Source of the DNA: an uncultured Bacteroidales bacterium
GTDB lineage: Bacteria; Bacteroidota; Bacteroidia; Bacteroidales; UBA932
Length of the DNA stretch: 53,949 nucleotides
Reading direction: 5' to 3'
NCBI GenBank assembly: GCA_947253655.1
Contig: CAMYAE010000013.1
Location: 1-53,949, forward strand
Part shown: positions 15,655 to 24,682 of the stretch, in pieces
Layout of the letters: each line of letters starts with the position of its first letter
Position numbering within the stretch: position 1 is the first letter of the stretch
Position numbers and translations under genes: made by a program
The notes under the pieces: generated by a model
Seen by the model: only the letters and a program-made list of their open reading frames with translations
What the model was told of the DNA's origin: nothing
The model's database searches: none

Positions 15655-17037
15655 TTATAGCAGCGGCAGCGAGACCCTATATTCCCTCTCTGTCCTGACA
15701 ATGATGATATCCTTGCCGCTGCGGTCCATATAATTTTTATGAATATATTTAAGTCCTATCCCTGTAGAGGCCGACGGGTTGATTTTCGGAGCCAGATTAT
15801 TGGATACCGTAATGGTGTCCCCATTGGTCAATATGCTGATATGTAATGGCTTGTCCTTGGATATGGAATTATGTTTGACAGCATTTTCTATCAGCATCTG
15901 CACGGAATAGGTCACGACATATTTCGACAAATCTTCTTCTTTTATATTCTCTTGAATATCAAGACCTTCCTGAAATCTCAGTTTTAAAAGGTCAATATAC
16001 ATTCCGGTATATTCCATTTCATCGCGAAGGCAGACAAGAGGTTCCGCTTCATTGCTGAGCATATATCTGTATATTCCTGCAAGTTTCTGGATATATTCCC
16101 TTGCCCTCTCGTTTTCATCATCCGCCACCAGATAGTCGAGCACATTCAGCGAATTGAACAGGAAATGGGGATTTACCTGTTGTTTCAGATTGAGGTATCG
16201 GTATTTGGCCAAGTTTGCCTTTGCCCTCTCGTTCTCCATGCTTCTTCTTGCCGCAAGAGCATAGTCGATTATATATATAATTGAATATATTGCAGCTTCG
16301 CTTATTATACCTACCACGAATAACTTTACAAACCTTTTGAAAGTGAAAGAGCCGTCAGAGCTTAACGGAAGTCCGTATCCGATCATAAGTGCGGAAATCG
16401 AAGCCGTGACAATGAAGAATATCAATGTCACCGTAAAGACGTCCAATGTGCTGAATTTCGATTTTTCCTTATGGAGATATTGAAGAAACAGGATTGTCGC
16501 AGACACTAATATCAGCAGGACGATAGAATTGGACAGGAAGACCGACATTGTGCTGAAAAGCGAGCCGTCCGCGAACAGGCTGGTAGCCAGAACTATGTCT
16601 ATAAGAATCCTTACGGACAATACAACCCCTACGGCTATTATTATCAGCCTTATCCGGAGTTGTTCGCCCGGAAGGGCTTCTTCTTCCCTGCCGTAGCCGG
16701 GGAAAAGCGAACAGAACCATAGCAGCCCCCAGCCGAGAAGTTCGGTTGTGATGAATGTGGAGAGCGAATATATGGCGGGGGAGTATCTGATTGCCGCGCC
16801 TATTATGCTTGCGAAAGTTATTCCGAGCACATAGCCGACAATGTTCACGAGAATGACGTTTACGGCAGTAAATTCCACATTAAGGCGTTCTCTGATGCAT
16901 ATAATAACCGTCATTGCCATTGTGAGTATTGTCAGAGCGATACTGTCGTCAATATTCATGGCTCTGCATGCCGCCGTTGCCACTGCGTGGGCTATGGCGA
17001 ACAAGGTTATTATCCAGCCGATGCTAAAATGCTTCAT
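15655..17037 (-). CDS. LytS/YehU-type membrane sensor histidine kinase
   Basis: 460 residues from the ATG at 17037; an in-frame ATG at 17091 would add 18 residues ahead of the first membrane helix. About eight hydrophobic helices fill residues 1-270 and there is no recognisable periplasmic domain, so sensing is within or through the membrane. The His_kinase block follows with LNLKQQVNPHFLFNSLNVLD, where the His before FLFNSLN is phosphorylated. The ATPase part has VQMLIENAVKHN (N box) and STGIGLKYIHKNY (G box). It pairs with the LytTR regulator. The nearby UhpC-like permease could be a co-sensor, as UhpC is for UhpB, but the kinase types differ. Confidence 0.92.
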   Translation of the reverse strand: MKHFSIGWIITLFAIAHAVATAACRAMNIDDSIALTILTMAMTVIICIRERLNVEFTAVNVILVNIVGYVLGITFASIIGAAIRYSPAIYSLSTFITTELLGWGLLWFCSLFPGYGREEEALPGEQLRIRLIIIAVGVVLSVRILIDIVLATSLFADGSLFSTMSVFLSNSIVLLILVSATILFLQYLHKEKSKFSTLDVFTVTLIFFIVTASISALMIGYGLPLSSDGSFTFKRFVKLFVVGIISEAAIYSIIYIIDYALAARRSMENERAKANLAKYRYLNLKQQVNPHFLFNSLNVLDYLVADDENERAREYIQKLAGIYRYMLSNEAEPLVCLRDEMEYTGMYIDLLKLRFQEGLDIQENIKEEDLSKYVVTYSVQMLIENAVKHNSISKDKPLHISILTNGDTITVSNNLAPKINPSASTGIGLKYIHKNYMDRSGKDIIIVRTEREYRVSLPLL

Positions 17038-17184
17038 TTCAAGAAAATATATTTCCGAAACTAAGCTACACATTTCCGATGAATGTTGCAAACCGGAATG
17101 CTTCTTATTGGTAGGGGATAGTAATGTATGGGGACAAAAATTATTTTTAATAAATGGTTATGGTGTTTATGATAATAAAAAAAC

Positions 17185-17192
17185 TATATTTG
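17185..17192 (+). promoter_or_regulatory. Candidate -7 box for the protease-linked SusCD operon
   Basis: TATATTTG matches TAnnTTTG, 86 bp before the SusC-like ATG. The -33 region has TTATGG and TTTATG, not an exact TTTG. The 240-bp gap 17038-17278 between the divergent kinase and SusC genes is very A/T-rich; I saw no convincing minus-strand promoter in it. Confidence 0.45.
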
Positions 17193-17278
17193 TCAAATCA
17201 CCGAAGGAAATGTAATGTTATTTATAACCCTTTTTTATATATAGGCATTTATGATTATTAACTTTACAAAAACAAAAC

Positions 17279-20200
17279 ATGATGAGCAGACACCGCTTTA
17301 TTTTTCTTATTAATTGTCTCATTGTCTCTTTGTTGCCACTTCTTATGTCAGCAAAACAAAACAGACAATTACAAATTGAAAGACTCGTCTCCATAGATCT
17401 GAAAGAGGCTGATATCAGTCAGGTCTTTGAGGAAATTTCAAAGCAAACAGGATTCAAATTCGCTTATCCGAATGATTTGTCAGAAAAGATAGGCAGTATC
17501 AGCATAAGTGTCATAAAACAAAGCCTGACGGATGTTCTTGACAGAATATTGCAGAACAAAGGTTTTACCTATTCCATTACTGGAAATGAGATAGCAATAA
17601 AACCTTCGGAAAAACTTAAGGACAATAAGACAAGACACTTTGCAGGAAAGATTACTGACGAGGATGATTTGCCTTTGCCGAGCGTGACTGTTTATTGTCC
17701 GGAAGTCAACAAGTATGTCATGAGTGATATCAATGGGGAGTACGACATAGAAATCCCCGCCGGCCGGTCTTTGGAGTTGAGATTTCTTTTCCTTGGAAAA
17801 GAAACTATAACGGTTAATACGGATACCGGGACAAATGATGTTACTCGTAATGTTCAGATGGTAGGTAGGACAGTGCTTGAAAAAGTGGTCGTTACAGGTA
17901 TTTATACAAGACCCGCCGGTCAGTTTACCGGCTCTTCTACAATGATTTCAAAAGATGAACTGTCAAAAGTCGGTAATCAGAATGTATTGAGTAGCTTGAA
18001 GAATATAGATCCGACAATCTATATCCCGGACAATATAGCAATGGGAAGCGACCCTAATACTATGCCTAATATATCAATGAGGGGTACTTCGAGCTTGCCT
18101 GACGCCTCTCGTTCGGATCTTCGTACACAGTTTGAACACAATCCTAATCAGCCGTTGTTCATTCTTGACGGTTTTGAAACATCCCTCTCTACTATTGTGG
18201 ATATGGATATGAACCGTATAGAATCCATAACAATATTAAAAGATGCCTCAGCGAAAGCGATGTATGGTTCAAAAGCCGCTAACGGAGTTATTGTCATCGA
18301 GACCAAACGTGTAAGCGGAAGTGAACAAAGGGTCTCCTATACGGGCTCTATGTCCTTTGAGATGCCGGACCTTACAAGCTATAACCTCACAAACAGCCTT
18401 GAAAAGCTGGAAGTCGAACTCCTGGACGGCAAATACGATTCAAATAATTTCCTTTATGAGGAGCGCCTTAAAAGATTGTACAATAGTAGAAAGAAACGTG
18501 CCCTCGAAGGGTTGAATACATATTGGCTGGCGAAGCCTCTGCGTACGGGTGTCGGTCATAAACATACGATAAGTATAGAAATAGGAAATGCTTCCAATCT
18601 GAGATCATTCCTGGATTTTACATACAATGATATTGCGGGAGCGATGAAGGGCTCTGACAGAAAGAGTTATTCAGGATCAATCAATACGACATACAGGGTC
18701 AAAAATTTCTTGTTCAGAAATATTATGACTGCCATGTATAACAAGTCAAGTGATTCTCCTTATGGCTCTTTCTCTGTATACGCTGCGATGAATCCGTATT
18801 GGCAGGCCGAGGACGAGAACGGAAATATTCCGAGGTGGCTTGAGCCTAATATTCCGAATCCTATGTATAATGCTACAATCGGTACGAGCATTACATCTGA
18901 TTATTTGGAGGTAATAGATAACTTTTTCGCAGAATGGCGCATGAGTGAGGCTTTTACATCCACGTTCAGATTTGGTATCAATAAGAAGCGCTCCGAAGCC
19001 AATACTTTTCTTCCTCCGCTGCACTCAATATTTGCTGACAACGACAATTCCGACTATGAACGCCGAGGACGCTATACTTTGGAGAATGGCAAGAATCAGC
19101 TTTTATCAGGAGACTTCAATGTCAGATATAATAAGCTTATTAATAGGCATCATATTTTTGCAAACCTTGGATTCTTTGTCTCTCAGAATGATTATTCTGC
19201 GTTTCAGCATGTTGCAGAAGGTTTCTCTAATAATGAAATAGCCGATATTACCTTTGCCAGACAATACAAGGACAAAAGCCGTCCGTCAGGCTCATCTTCA
19301 ATAAACAGGGAAGCAAGTTTCCTTTTTGCGGGTTCGTACGATTATGGCAGCCGGTATATAATGGACTTTACATATAGGAGGAGTGCTTCTTCATTGTATG
19401 GCAAAAATGACCGGTGGGCAAACAGCTGGTCTCTTGGAGCAGCGTGGAACCTTCATAATGAGAGCTTTGCAAAGGATATAAACTGGATTAATCTGCTTAA
19501 AATAAGAGGTTCGATCGGTCTTACCGGGAACCAGAACTTTGTTACAAATGCTGCTATTGAGACATATAGATATATGACCGGGAATCTATATGCCGGTCAG
19601 GCCGGAGCATATCTTACAAATATGCCGAACCCTGATTTGAAATGGGAGCAAAAAATGGACTATAATATAGGTTTTGACGCTAAGATTAAAGGCTTATCAC
19701 TTACATTCGACCTTTATCGGGCAGATACAAAAAACATGGTTACGGATTTGGCTTTGCCGACATCCACAGGTTTCGGTACTGTGAAAGATAATCTCGGATT
19801 GGTCAGGAATACCGGATTTGAGCTGAAAGCTTTTTGGAATTTACTCAAAAAACAAGATTGGACTGTGAGCCTGTTCGGCTCGGTGGCCCACAATAAAAAT
19901 TATATTGTACGCTTGTCTGAAAGTTTGAAGAAGTACAATGATACTATGAAAGAAAATTCCGAAGCAAGCGATGCAACAAGACCTGTTCCATTGTATGAAG
20001 ACGGAAGATCAATGACGGCGATATGGGTTGTGAATTCCGCAGGAATCGATCCTAACACCGGTCGCGAAATCTTCATTAAGCGTGATGGCAGTCTGACATT
20101 TGATTATAGTCCTAATGATCTTCAACCATTAGGCGACAGTTCGCCGAAGCTGAGAGGAAATGCCGGATTCACTGCTGAATATAAAGGGTTTGGAGTAAAT

Positions 20201-20602
20201 ATGGTATTCACATATTTGTCAGGAGGACAAATGTACAACAGCACTTTGGTGGATAAGGTAGAGAATGCCGATATTAATTACAATGTCGACAGAAGACTTG
20301 CGGTAGGACGTTGGCGCAGAGTCGGACAAATAACCCCTTATAAGAAGTTCGACTTTTCCAATCTTGCTGTCAGAACAAGGCCGACTTCCAGATTCCTTCA
20401 AAACCGTAATGAATTGCACATATCTTCTTTATCGGTCTATTACGAAATTCCAAGAACATTCTGCAAGAAGATTCATGCGGAAAGGGTTCGACTTACTTGC
20501 TATCTCAATGACCTGGCAACAATATCCAGTATTCAGGTAGAAAGAGGTACAACCTATCCTTTCGCAAGAAGAATGTCTTTCTCATTAACAACAACATTCT
20601 AA
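17279..20602 (+). CDS. SusC-like TonB-dependent receptor with N-terminal STN domain
   Basis: 1107 residues. After a signal peptide (to about residue 25) comes an STN/secretin-like domain (about 30-115, SIDLKEADISQVFEEISKQT). A CarboxypepD_reg-like beta domain follows (about 120-205), then the plug (QNVLSSLKNIDPTIYIP, LFILDGFE, ITILKDASAKAMYGSKAANG) and a long barrel ending in RRMSFSLTTTF. STN domains normally contact a FecR-type anti-sigma factor, yet no FecI/FecR pair is nearby. With the SusD 1 bp downstream it should form an outer-membrane importer; the proteases in the operon suggest peptides as cargo. By eye the sequence is more A/T-rich than the flanking housekeeping genes. Confidence 0.93.
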   Translation: MMSRHRFIFLINCLIVSLLPLLMSAKQNRQLQIERLVSIDLKEADISQVFEEISKQTGFKFAYPNDLSEKIGSISISVIKQSLTDVLDRILQNKGFTYSITGNEIAIKPSEKLKDNKTRHFAGKITDEDDLPLPSVTVYCPEVNKYVMSDINGEYDIEIPAGRSLELRFLFLGKETITVNTDTGTNDVTRNVQMVGRTVLEKVVVTGIYTRPAGQFTGSSTMISKDELSKVGNQNVLSSLKNIDPTIYIPDNIAMGSDPNTMPNISMRGTSSLPDASRSDLRTQFEHNPNQPLFILDGFETSLSTIVDMDMNRIESITILKDASAKAMYGSKAANGVIVIETKRVSGSEQRVSYTGSMSFEMPDLTSYNLTNSLEKLEVELLDGKYDSNNFLYEERLKRLYNSRKKRALEGLNTYWLAKPLRTGVGHKHTISIEIGNASNLRSFLDFTYNDIAGAMKGSDRKSYSGSINTTYRVKNFLFRNIMTAMYNKSSDSPYGSFSVYAAMNPYWQAEDENGNIPRWLEPNIPNPMYNATIGTSITSDYLEVIDNFFAEWRMSEAFTSTFRFGINKKRSEANTFLPPLHSIFADNDNSDYERRGRYTLENGKNQLLSGDFNVRYNKLINRHHIFANLGFFVSQNDYSAFQHVAEGFSNNEIADITFARQYKDKSRPSGSSSINREASFLFAGSYDYGSRYIMDFTYRRSASSLYGKNDRWANSWSLGAAWNLHNESFAKDINWINLLKIRGSIGLTGNQNFVTNAAIETYRYMTGNLYAGQAGAYLTNMPNPDLKWEQKMDYNIGFDAKIKGLSLTFDLYRADTKNMVTDLALPTSTGFGTVKDNLGLVRNTGFELKAFWNLLKKQDWTVSLFGSVAHNKNYIVRLSESLKKYNDTMKENSEASDATRPVPLYEDGRSMTAIWVVNSAGIDPNTGREIFIKRDGSLTFDYSPNDLQPLGDSSPKLRGNAGFTAEYKGFGVNMVFTYLSGGQMYNSTLVDKVENADINYNVDRRLAVGRWRRVGQITPYKKFDFSNLAVRTRPTSRFLQNRNELHISSLSVYYEIPRTFCKKIHAERVRLTCYLNDLATISSIQVERGTTYPFARRMSFSLTTTF

Positions 20603-20603
20603 A

Positions 20604-22118
20604 ATGGTCATGAAAAGAATAATATACGCAATAAGCATAGTTATAATTAGCATTTTCTGCTATTCATGCAACGATTGGTTTGACGTATCGGCAAGTTCGG
20701 ATGTCCGGTCATCAGCTCACTATGCAACCGTAAGTGGTTTTCAGCAAACGCTGACAGGATGCTATGTACGTCTTGCCGAGCCGGCACTATATGGAAAGAA
20801 CTTGTCTTGGTACGCCCCTGAAATTCTCGCACATCAGTTCGAAGAGACTACAGATATACTCGGAGTGAATTTGTACGCCCATAATTACAAAGAAACTCAG
20901 GTGACAAGGATGTTCGAAACAATATGGGGCAATGCCTACAATGTAATAGTAAATGCGAATGATGCACTTAGTAAAATAGACGGCAAGAAAGAACAGATGG
21001 ATCCGATAGATTATGCAGTGATAAAAGGAGAGCTTTTAGGCATACGCGGACTTCTTCATTTTGATCTTTACAGACTTTTCGGACATGGAAATTGGAGGGC
21101 CAGGGGAAATGAGCTTAGTGCAAGAAAAACGATTCCTTATGTAACGACAGTATCAAAGCAGCTTACACCTCAGTCTACCGGCATGGAGCTTTACAAAGCA
21201 ATTGTAAATGATCTGGAACAAGCTGCTTCCCTACTGAAAGACTATGATCCTGTCACGGCCCGGCATCCGGCATCTTTCTATGCGGAAGTTAATTTTGACA
21301 AATATTATCTTTACAGAGATTTGCACCTGAATTATTATACAATAAAAGCATTGCTCGCCAGGGTTCATCTGTATTTCAATACGGCAGAAGGCCTTAATAA
21401 GGCAGTTAGCGAAGCTGAAGAAGTGATCGATTTTGTGGAGAAAGGAGGTTGGTCAAGTACGACATTCAATACTACCATAAAATCCATGAATCCCGCAGAT
21501 ATTACCAGTGCAACAGCATCAATGGCATGGGAAGCGTTGACAAGTATCAATGTGAACGATTTGGACAGACTGACGGAAAGCTATATTAAGCCAAATTATC
21601 AAGGGTCGCACGCATTGGCAATGTTCATTCTTCCTGATAGAATAAATGATATTTTTGAAGGAATAAGTACTGATGTCAGGTTTTCCAAGTTGATGTCCCA
21701 GAATGTTAGTTCTGATCAGCAAGGATATGTGCCGCTCAAGTTATATCAGAGCGAGCAGGGTGACGGCTTTTCAAAAAGAGTTAATATTATCCGGATTCAG
21801 GAATTGTATTATATCCTGGCTGAAGCAAAGTCGTTGCTTGGAGACAAGGAAGAGGCAATCAAAATAATAAATGCCAGCAGGAACAGACGCGGCATCAGTT
21901 CTGACCTTCCTCTTGATTTGTCAGAAGATGGTATTCAAAAGGAAATAGAGAAAGAATATATTAAGGAATTCATGTCGGAAGGCGTAATGTTCTTTTATTA
22001 TAAAAGATTGGGTATAGAACGCATCCCAAGAATGACTTCGGAGGAAGAAAACTTATCCGACAAGGAATATGTAATACCTTATCCGGAATATGAACTCCAA
22101 TCTGGACGCAAACAATAA
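20604..22118 (+). CDS. SusD/RagB-like surface nutrient-binding lipoprotein
   Basis: 504 residues (502 if the second ATG at 20610 is used; the frame opens with MVMKRII). The lipobox FCYSC gives an N-terminal lipid-modified Cys followed by NDWFD. TPR-like helices carry family signatures such as FETIWGNAYNVIVNANDALS, LRGLLHFDLYRLFG-like text (GIRGLLHFDLYRLFGHGNWR) and, late, EYIKEFMSEGVMFFYYKRLG. SusD proteins cap the SusC barrel and hand over ligand. It begins right after the SusC stop, so translation is coupled. It matches the STN-type SusC group linked to peptide rather than glycan use, by neighbourhood only. Confidence 0.92.
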   Translation: MVMKRIIYAISIVIISIFCYSCNDWFDVSASSDVRSSAHYATVSGFQQTLTGCYVRLAEPALYGKNLSWYAPEILAHQFEETTDILGVNLYAHNYKETQVTRMFETIWGNAYNVIVNANDALSKIDGKKEQMDPIDYAVIKGELLGIRGLLHFDLYRLFGHGNWRARGNELSARKTIPYVTTVSKQLTPQSTGMELYKAIVNDLEQAASLLKDYDPVTARHPASFYAEVNFDKYYLYRDLHLNYYTIKALLARVHLYFNTAEGLNKAVSEAEEVIDFVEKGGWSSTTFNTTIKSMNPADITSATASMAWEALTSINVNDLDRLTESYIKPNYQGSHALAMFILPDRINDIFEGISTDVRFSKLMSQNVSSDQQGYVPLKLYQSEQGDGFSKRVNIIRIQELYYILAEAKSLLGDKEEAIKIINASRNRRGISSDLPLDLSEDGIQKEIEKEYIKEFMSEGVMFFYYKRLGIERIPRMTSEEENLSDKEYVIPYPEYELQSGRKQ

Positions 22119-22129
22119 AATATTGCACA

Positions 22130-23002
22130 ATGAAACATCATAATATCATAAATTCAATAGTTGTCCTGCTTATAGCGTGCTTGTTTGCCGCTTGTAAACA
22201 AGAGAATATCCCGACTTTCAATTCCGAATACGATTCTGTAAGATTCCCTGAAAAGCGGACGGAGAATAATGAACCGAATGGTTATAACTATCAGATGCAG
22301 CAATTCCTGTCCACATATAGTTTTATAGAAGATCCGGGGGCTTTAAGCCACGATTTCTCTATTCCTGTAATGTTGGTAGGTACAATTTCCGAACATGACA
22401 GAGAAGTTCTTTGTGAAGTGGATACGGATAAAACCACTGCTCCTGCTGAGACTTATAAGATTTTGAATGGCAAGATCCCTGCCGGGAAAATACAAGGTGA
22501 GGTGATAGTCCGACTTTTCAATAACGAAGGTCTTAAAAAAGAGGACTTTGTGGTTTGTATTAAGATTAAAGGTTCAAAGGAACTTCATGCCGGTCCGGAC
22601 AGTCATATATCCGCTTTGATAACTTGGGGGAACAGACTTCCGGCACCGAAACACTTCAAACATTATATTACTTATAATATGCTCATAGAAGGTACTCCTG
22701 CTTTTGATTCATCTTCAGAGGAATATTTTAGTCCGGCTGCTTTGGGTGCCATCATCAAGGCTTTCAATTGGTACGACTGGGATGACAAGTCAGTACATGG
22801 ATCAGACTATAATTCTCCTTACTTGGGATCTTACAAATATCTTCCAAGTTACAGTTATATTAATAAGGGAGGGGCTTACAAAATATGGGCGAAAAAACTC
22901 GATGCCTATATAAATGAATACAATACTCAGCATCCTGATAAACCTCTGGTACATGATGCCGGATTGAACATCGGCAAAAAAGTTGAAGCACGTAAATATT
23001 AA
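22130..23002 (+). CDS. DUF4843-like surface lipoprotein
   Basis: 290 residues. The signal peptide ends in a lipobox (LLIACLFAACKQ). The text after it (IPTFNSEYDSVRFPEKRTEN) and the two beta-sandwich-like halves fit the DUF4843 family, which is nearly always third in SusCD operons of this type. SHDFSIPVMLVGTISEHDRE and IVRLFNNEGL-like text fit its first half. Function is not established; accessory surface lipoproteins of SusCD complexes are thought to enlarge the ligand-binding surface. It starts 11 bp after SusD. Confidence 0.75.
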   Translation: MKHHNIINSIVVLLIACLFAACKQENIPTFNSEYDSVRFPEKRTENNEPNGYNYQMQQFLSTYSFIEDPGALSHDFSIPVMLVGTISEHDREVLCEVDTDKTTAPAETYKILNGKIPAGKIQGEVIVRLFNNEGLKKEDFVVCIKIKGSKELHAGPDSHISALITWGNRLPAPKHFKHYITYNMLIEGTPAFDSSSEEYFSPAALGAIIKAFNWYDWDDKSVHGSDYNSPYLGSYKYLPSYSYINKGGAYKIWAKKLDAYINEYNTQHPDKPLVHDAGLNIGKKVEARKY

Positions 23003-23013
23003 AATTATTTCTA

Positions 23014-24663
23014 ATGAAAACATTATTTAAACATATATTGTATTTAATAATACCAATATCCGTTGCTTTTTCATCTTGCTATAAAGATCTCAGCACGTAC
23101 CCTATTAAGGATATCAAAACTGCAAGTCTTGACACTGCCGGTATCCCGAAAGAAATAACATTGGGATATCAGGGAGTATTAAAACTCTCTCCTAAGTTCT
23201 CTGAAGAAGCAGATGCCGGCAAGTTCAAGATATCATGGCAATTTGCGAAAGAGGCTGGGGCGGACGATATTGTCTGGGAAGAAATATCTGACAAACTGGA
23301 CCTGGAATATAAAGTTACCCGTCCGATTTCTTCAAAAGCATATATATTGAATCTTATTCTAACGGATGTCGAAAACGACAATCTTTCTTATAATTGGAGC
23401 TGGGAGGTTAAGGTTATTCCTTCAATTGCAAGCGGGATAATTGTTGCTGAAACAAAAGACGGCTCGACCACAGACTTTTCATATATCAAAAACAAAAACA
23501 TCACCGATAAATACACGGGAGATGATGTGGTGATAAGGGATATTCTGGCAGATATGCCACAGGGCAAGATAAAGTCATTGGTTACAAAGGTGTGGTATAG
23601 TGCATTCGGCCTCTATTGGAGACCCCACACGAATTGTTTATGGGCGATTACAAAAGACGGTCAGGCCCTGCGTTATGATACAAAAGACTTCTCTTTGAAC
23701 GGAGATTCCGAGAATGACGAGAATATCATATTCGGAAAACCGGACGGGCTGAAATTCAATTATATTTTCAAAACAGGTCCCAATCTGGCCGCTAAAACAA
23801 ATATGGGTTTATATATGTTCGGTACACAATATGAGACAAGATTTGTACTCCCTAATGAAACTTTATCACAGGTCGAATTCTCAAACGATATTGTTGCCAC
23901 AACATCTATCCATAGCACTAAAACCAATATGGTCTGGTATGACGAGACTAAAAATAAATTCCAGAGCTATTTCGTAAATGACGATAAGGTGTATGTTATA
24001 GGCAGTTATGAGGCAGGGAGCGCGATATTTGACCCGAATGACCTTCCCGGATTTCAAGCTGTTGCAGCCGAGACGAATTCGGACAATTCCGTAGCCACAT
24101 TCTTGCTAAAAGACAAATCAAGCGGAGTCTTTGAAATCTATCAGCTCAATCAGTACAGACCGGCCAAAAGGAAGTGGGATAATAATATAATGGATTATAT
24201 CGTAGTGGCCCCTCCTGTGCCGGCTCATGCCAAAGCCAAATTCAGTATACCGGCAGAGGGCTTATCTCTTCTCAACAATGCCGTTTCTGTCTTCTTTGCA
24301 AAAGATAAGGATGAGAATATATTGTTCGTGGCCACAAAAGATGCATTATATTCCATTGTTTTCGGTTTGGGAGAACAAGCTAATGTCAATGCGACCCCGA
24401 TATATCAATGTCCTTCCGGAGAAACAATAACACTCTCCAAACTTTATATACAGGGACAGTATAATCAACAGGCAGACGGCTCCGGATATAAGAAATTACC
24501 ATGGAATATGAAAGGAATCATTCTGGCTTCGAAGAAAGACGAGAAAGGTATTGTCCGGGTTATTCCTTTCGATAAAATGCGTCCGGGGCAGCTTTCCACA
24601 GATAAGATGATAGAATACAAGGATTTTGGAACAATATTGGATATTATCACTATAGGACTTTAA
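23014..24663 (+). CDS. PKD-like family surface lipoprotein
   Basis: 549 residues. The lipobox is VAFSSCYKD. Residues about 30-140 look like a PKD-type beta sandwich (EITLGYQGVLKLSPKFSEEA, ILNLILTDVENDNLSYNWSW), a form that recurs in lipoproteins encoded beside STN-type SusCD pairs. The remaining 400 residues have repeated beta-rich stretches (WYSAFGLYWRP, LYMFGTQYETRFVLPNE) that could form a propeller-like fold. No catalytic motif was seen. It lies between the DUF4843-like gene and the metalloproteases, with gaps of 11 and 19 bp, and is probably a ligand-binding partner in the same surface complex. Confidence 0.72.
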   Translation: MKTLFKHILYLIIPISVAFSSCYKDLSTYPIKDIKTASLDTAGIPKEITLGYQGVLKLSPKFSEEADAGKFKISWQFAKEAGADDIVWEEISDKLDLEYKVTRPISSKAYILNLILTDVENDNLSYNWSWEVKVIPSIASGIIVAETKDGSTTDFSYIKNKNITDKYTGDDVVIRDILADMPQGKIKSLVTKVWYSAFGLYWRPHTNCLWAITKDGQALRYDTKDFSLNGDSENDENIIFGKPDGLKFNYIFKTGPNLAAKTNMGLYMFGTQYETRFVLPNETLSQVEFSNDIVATTSIHSTKTNMVWYDETKNKFQSYFVNDDKVYVIGSYEAGSAIFDPNDLPGFQAVAAETNSDNSVATFLLKDKSSGVFEIYQLNQYRPAKRKWDNNIMDYIVVAPPVPAHAKAKFSIPAEGLSLLNNAVSVFFAKDKDENILFVATKDALYSIVFGLGEQANVNATPIYQCPSGETITLSKLYIQGQYNQQADGSGYKKLPWNMKGIILASKKDEKGIVRVIPFDKMRPGQLSTDKMIEYKDFGTILDIITIGL

Positions 24664-24682
24664 TTGAACAACGGAAAATAAT

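Noticed and set aside
15655..17037. Identifying the kinase as UhpB because of the UhpC-like permease
   Set aside because: The kinase and regulator are of the LytS/LytTR type, not the NarX/UhpB and LuxR types. Only the gene arrangement is similar.
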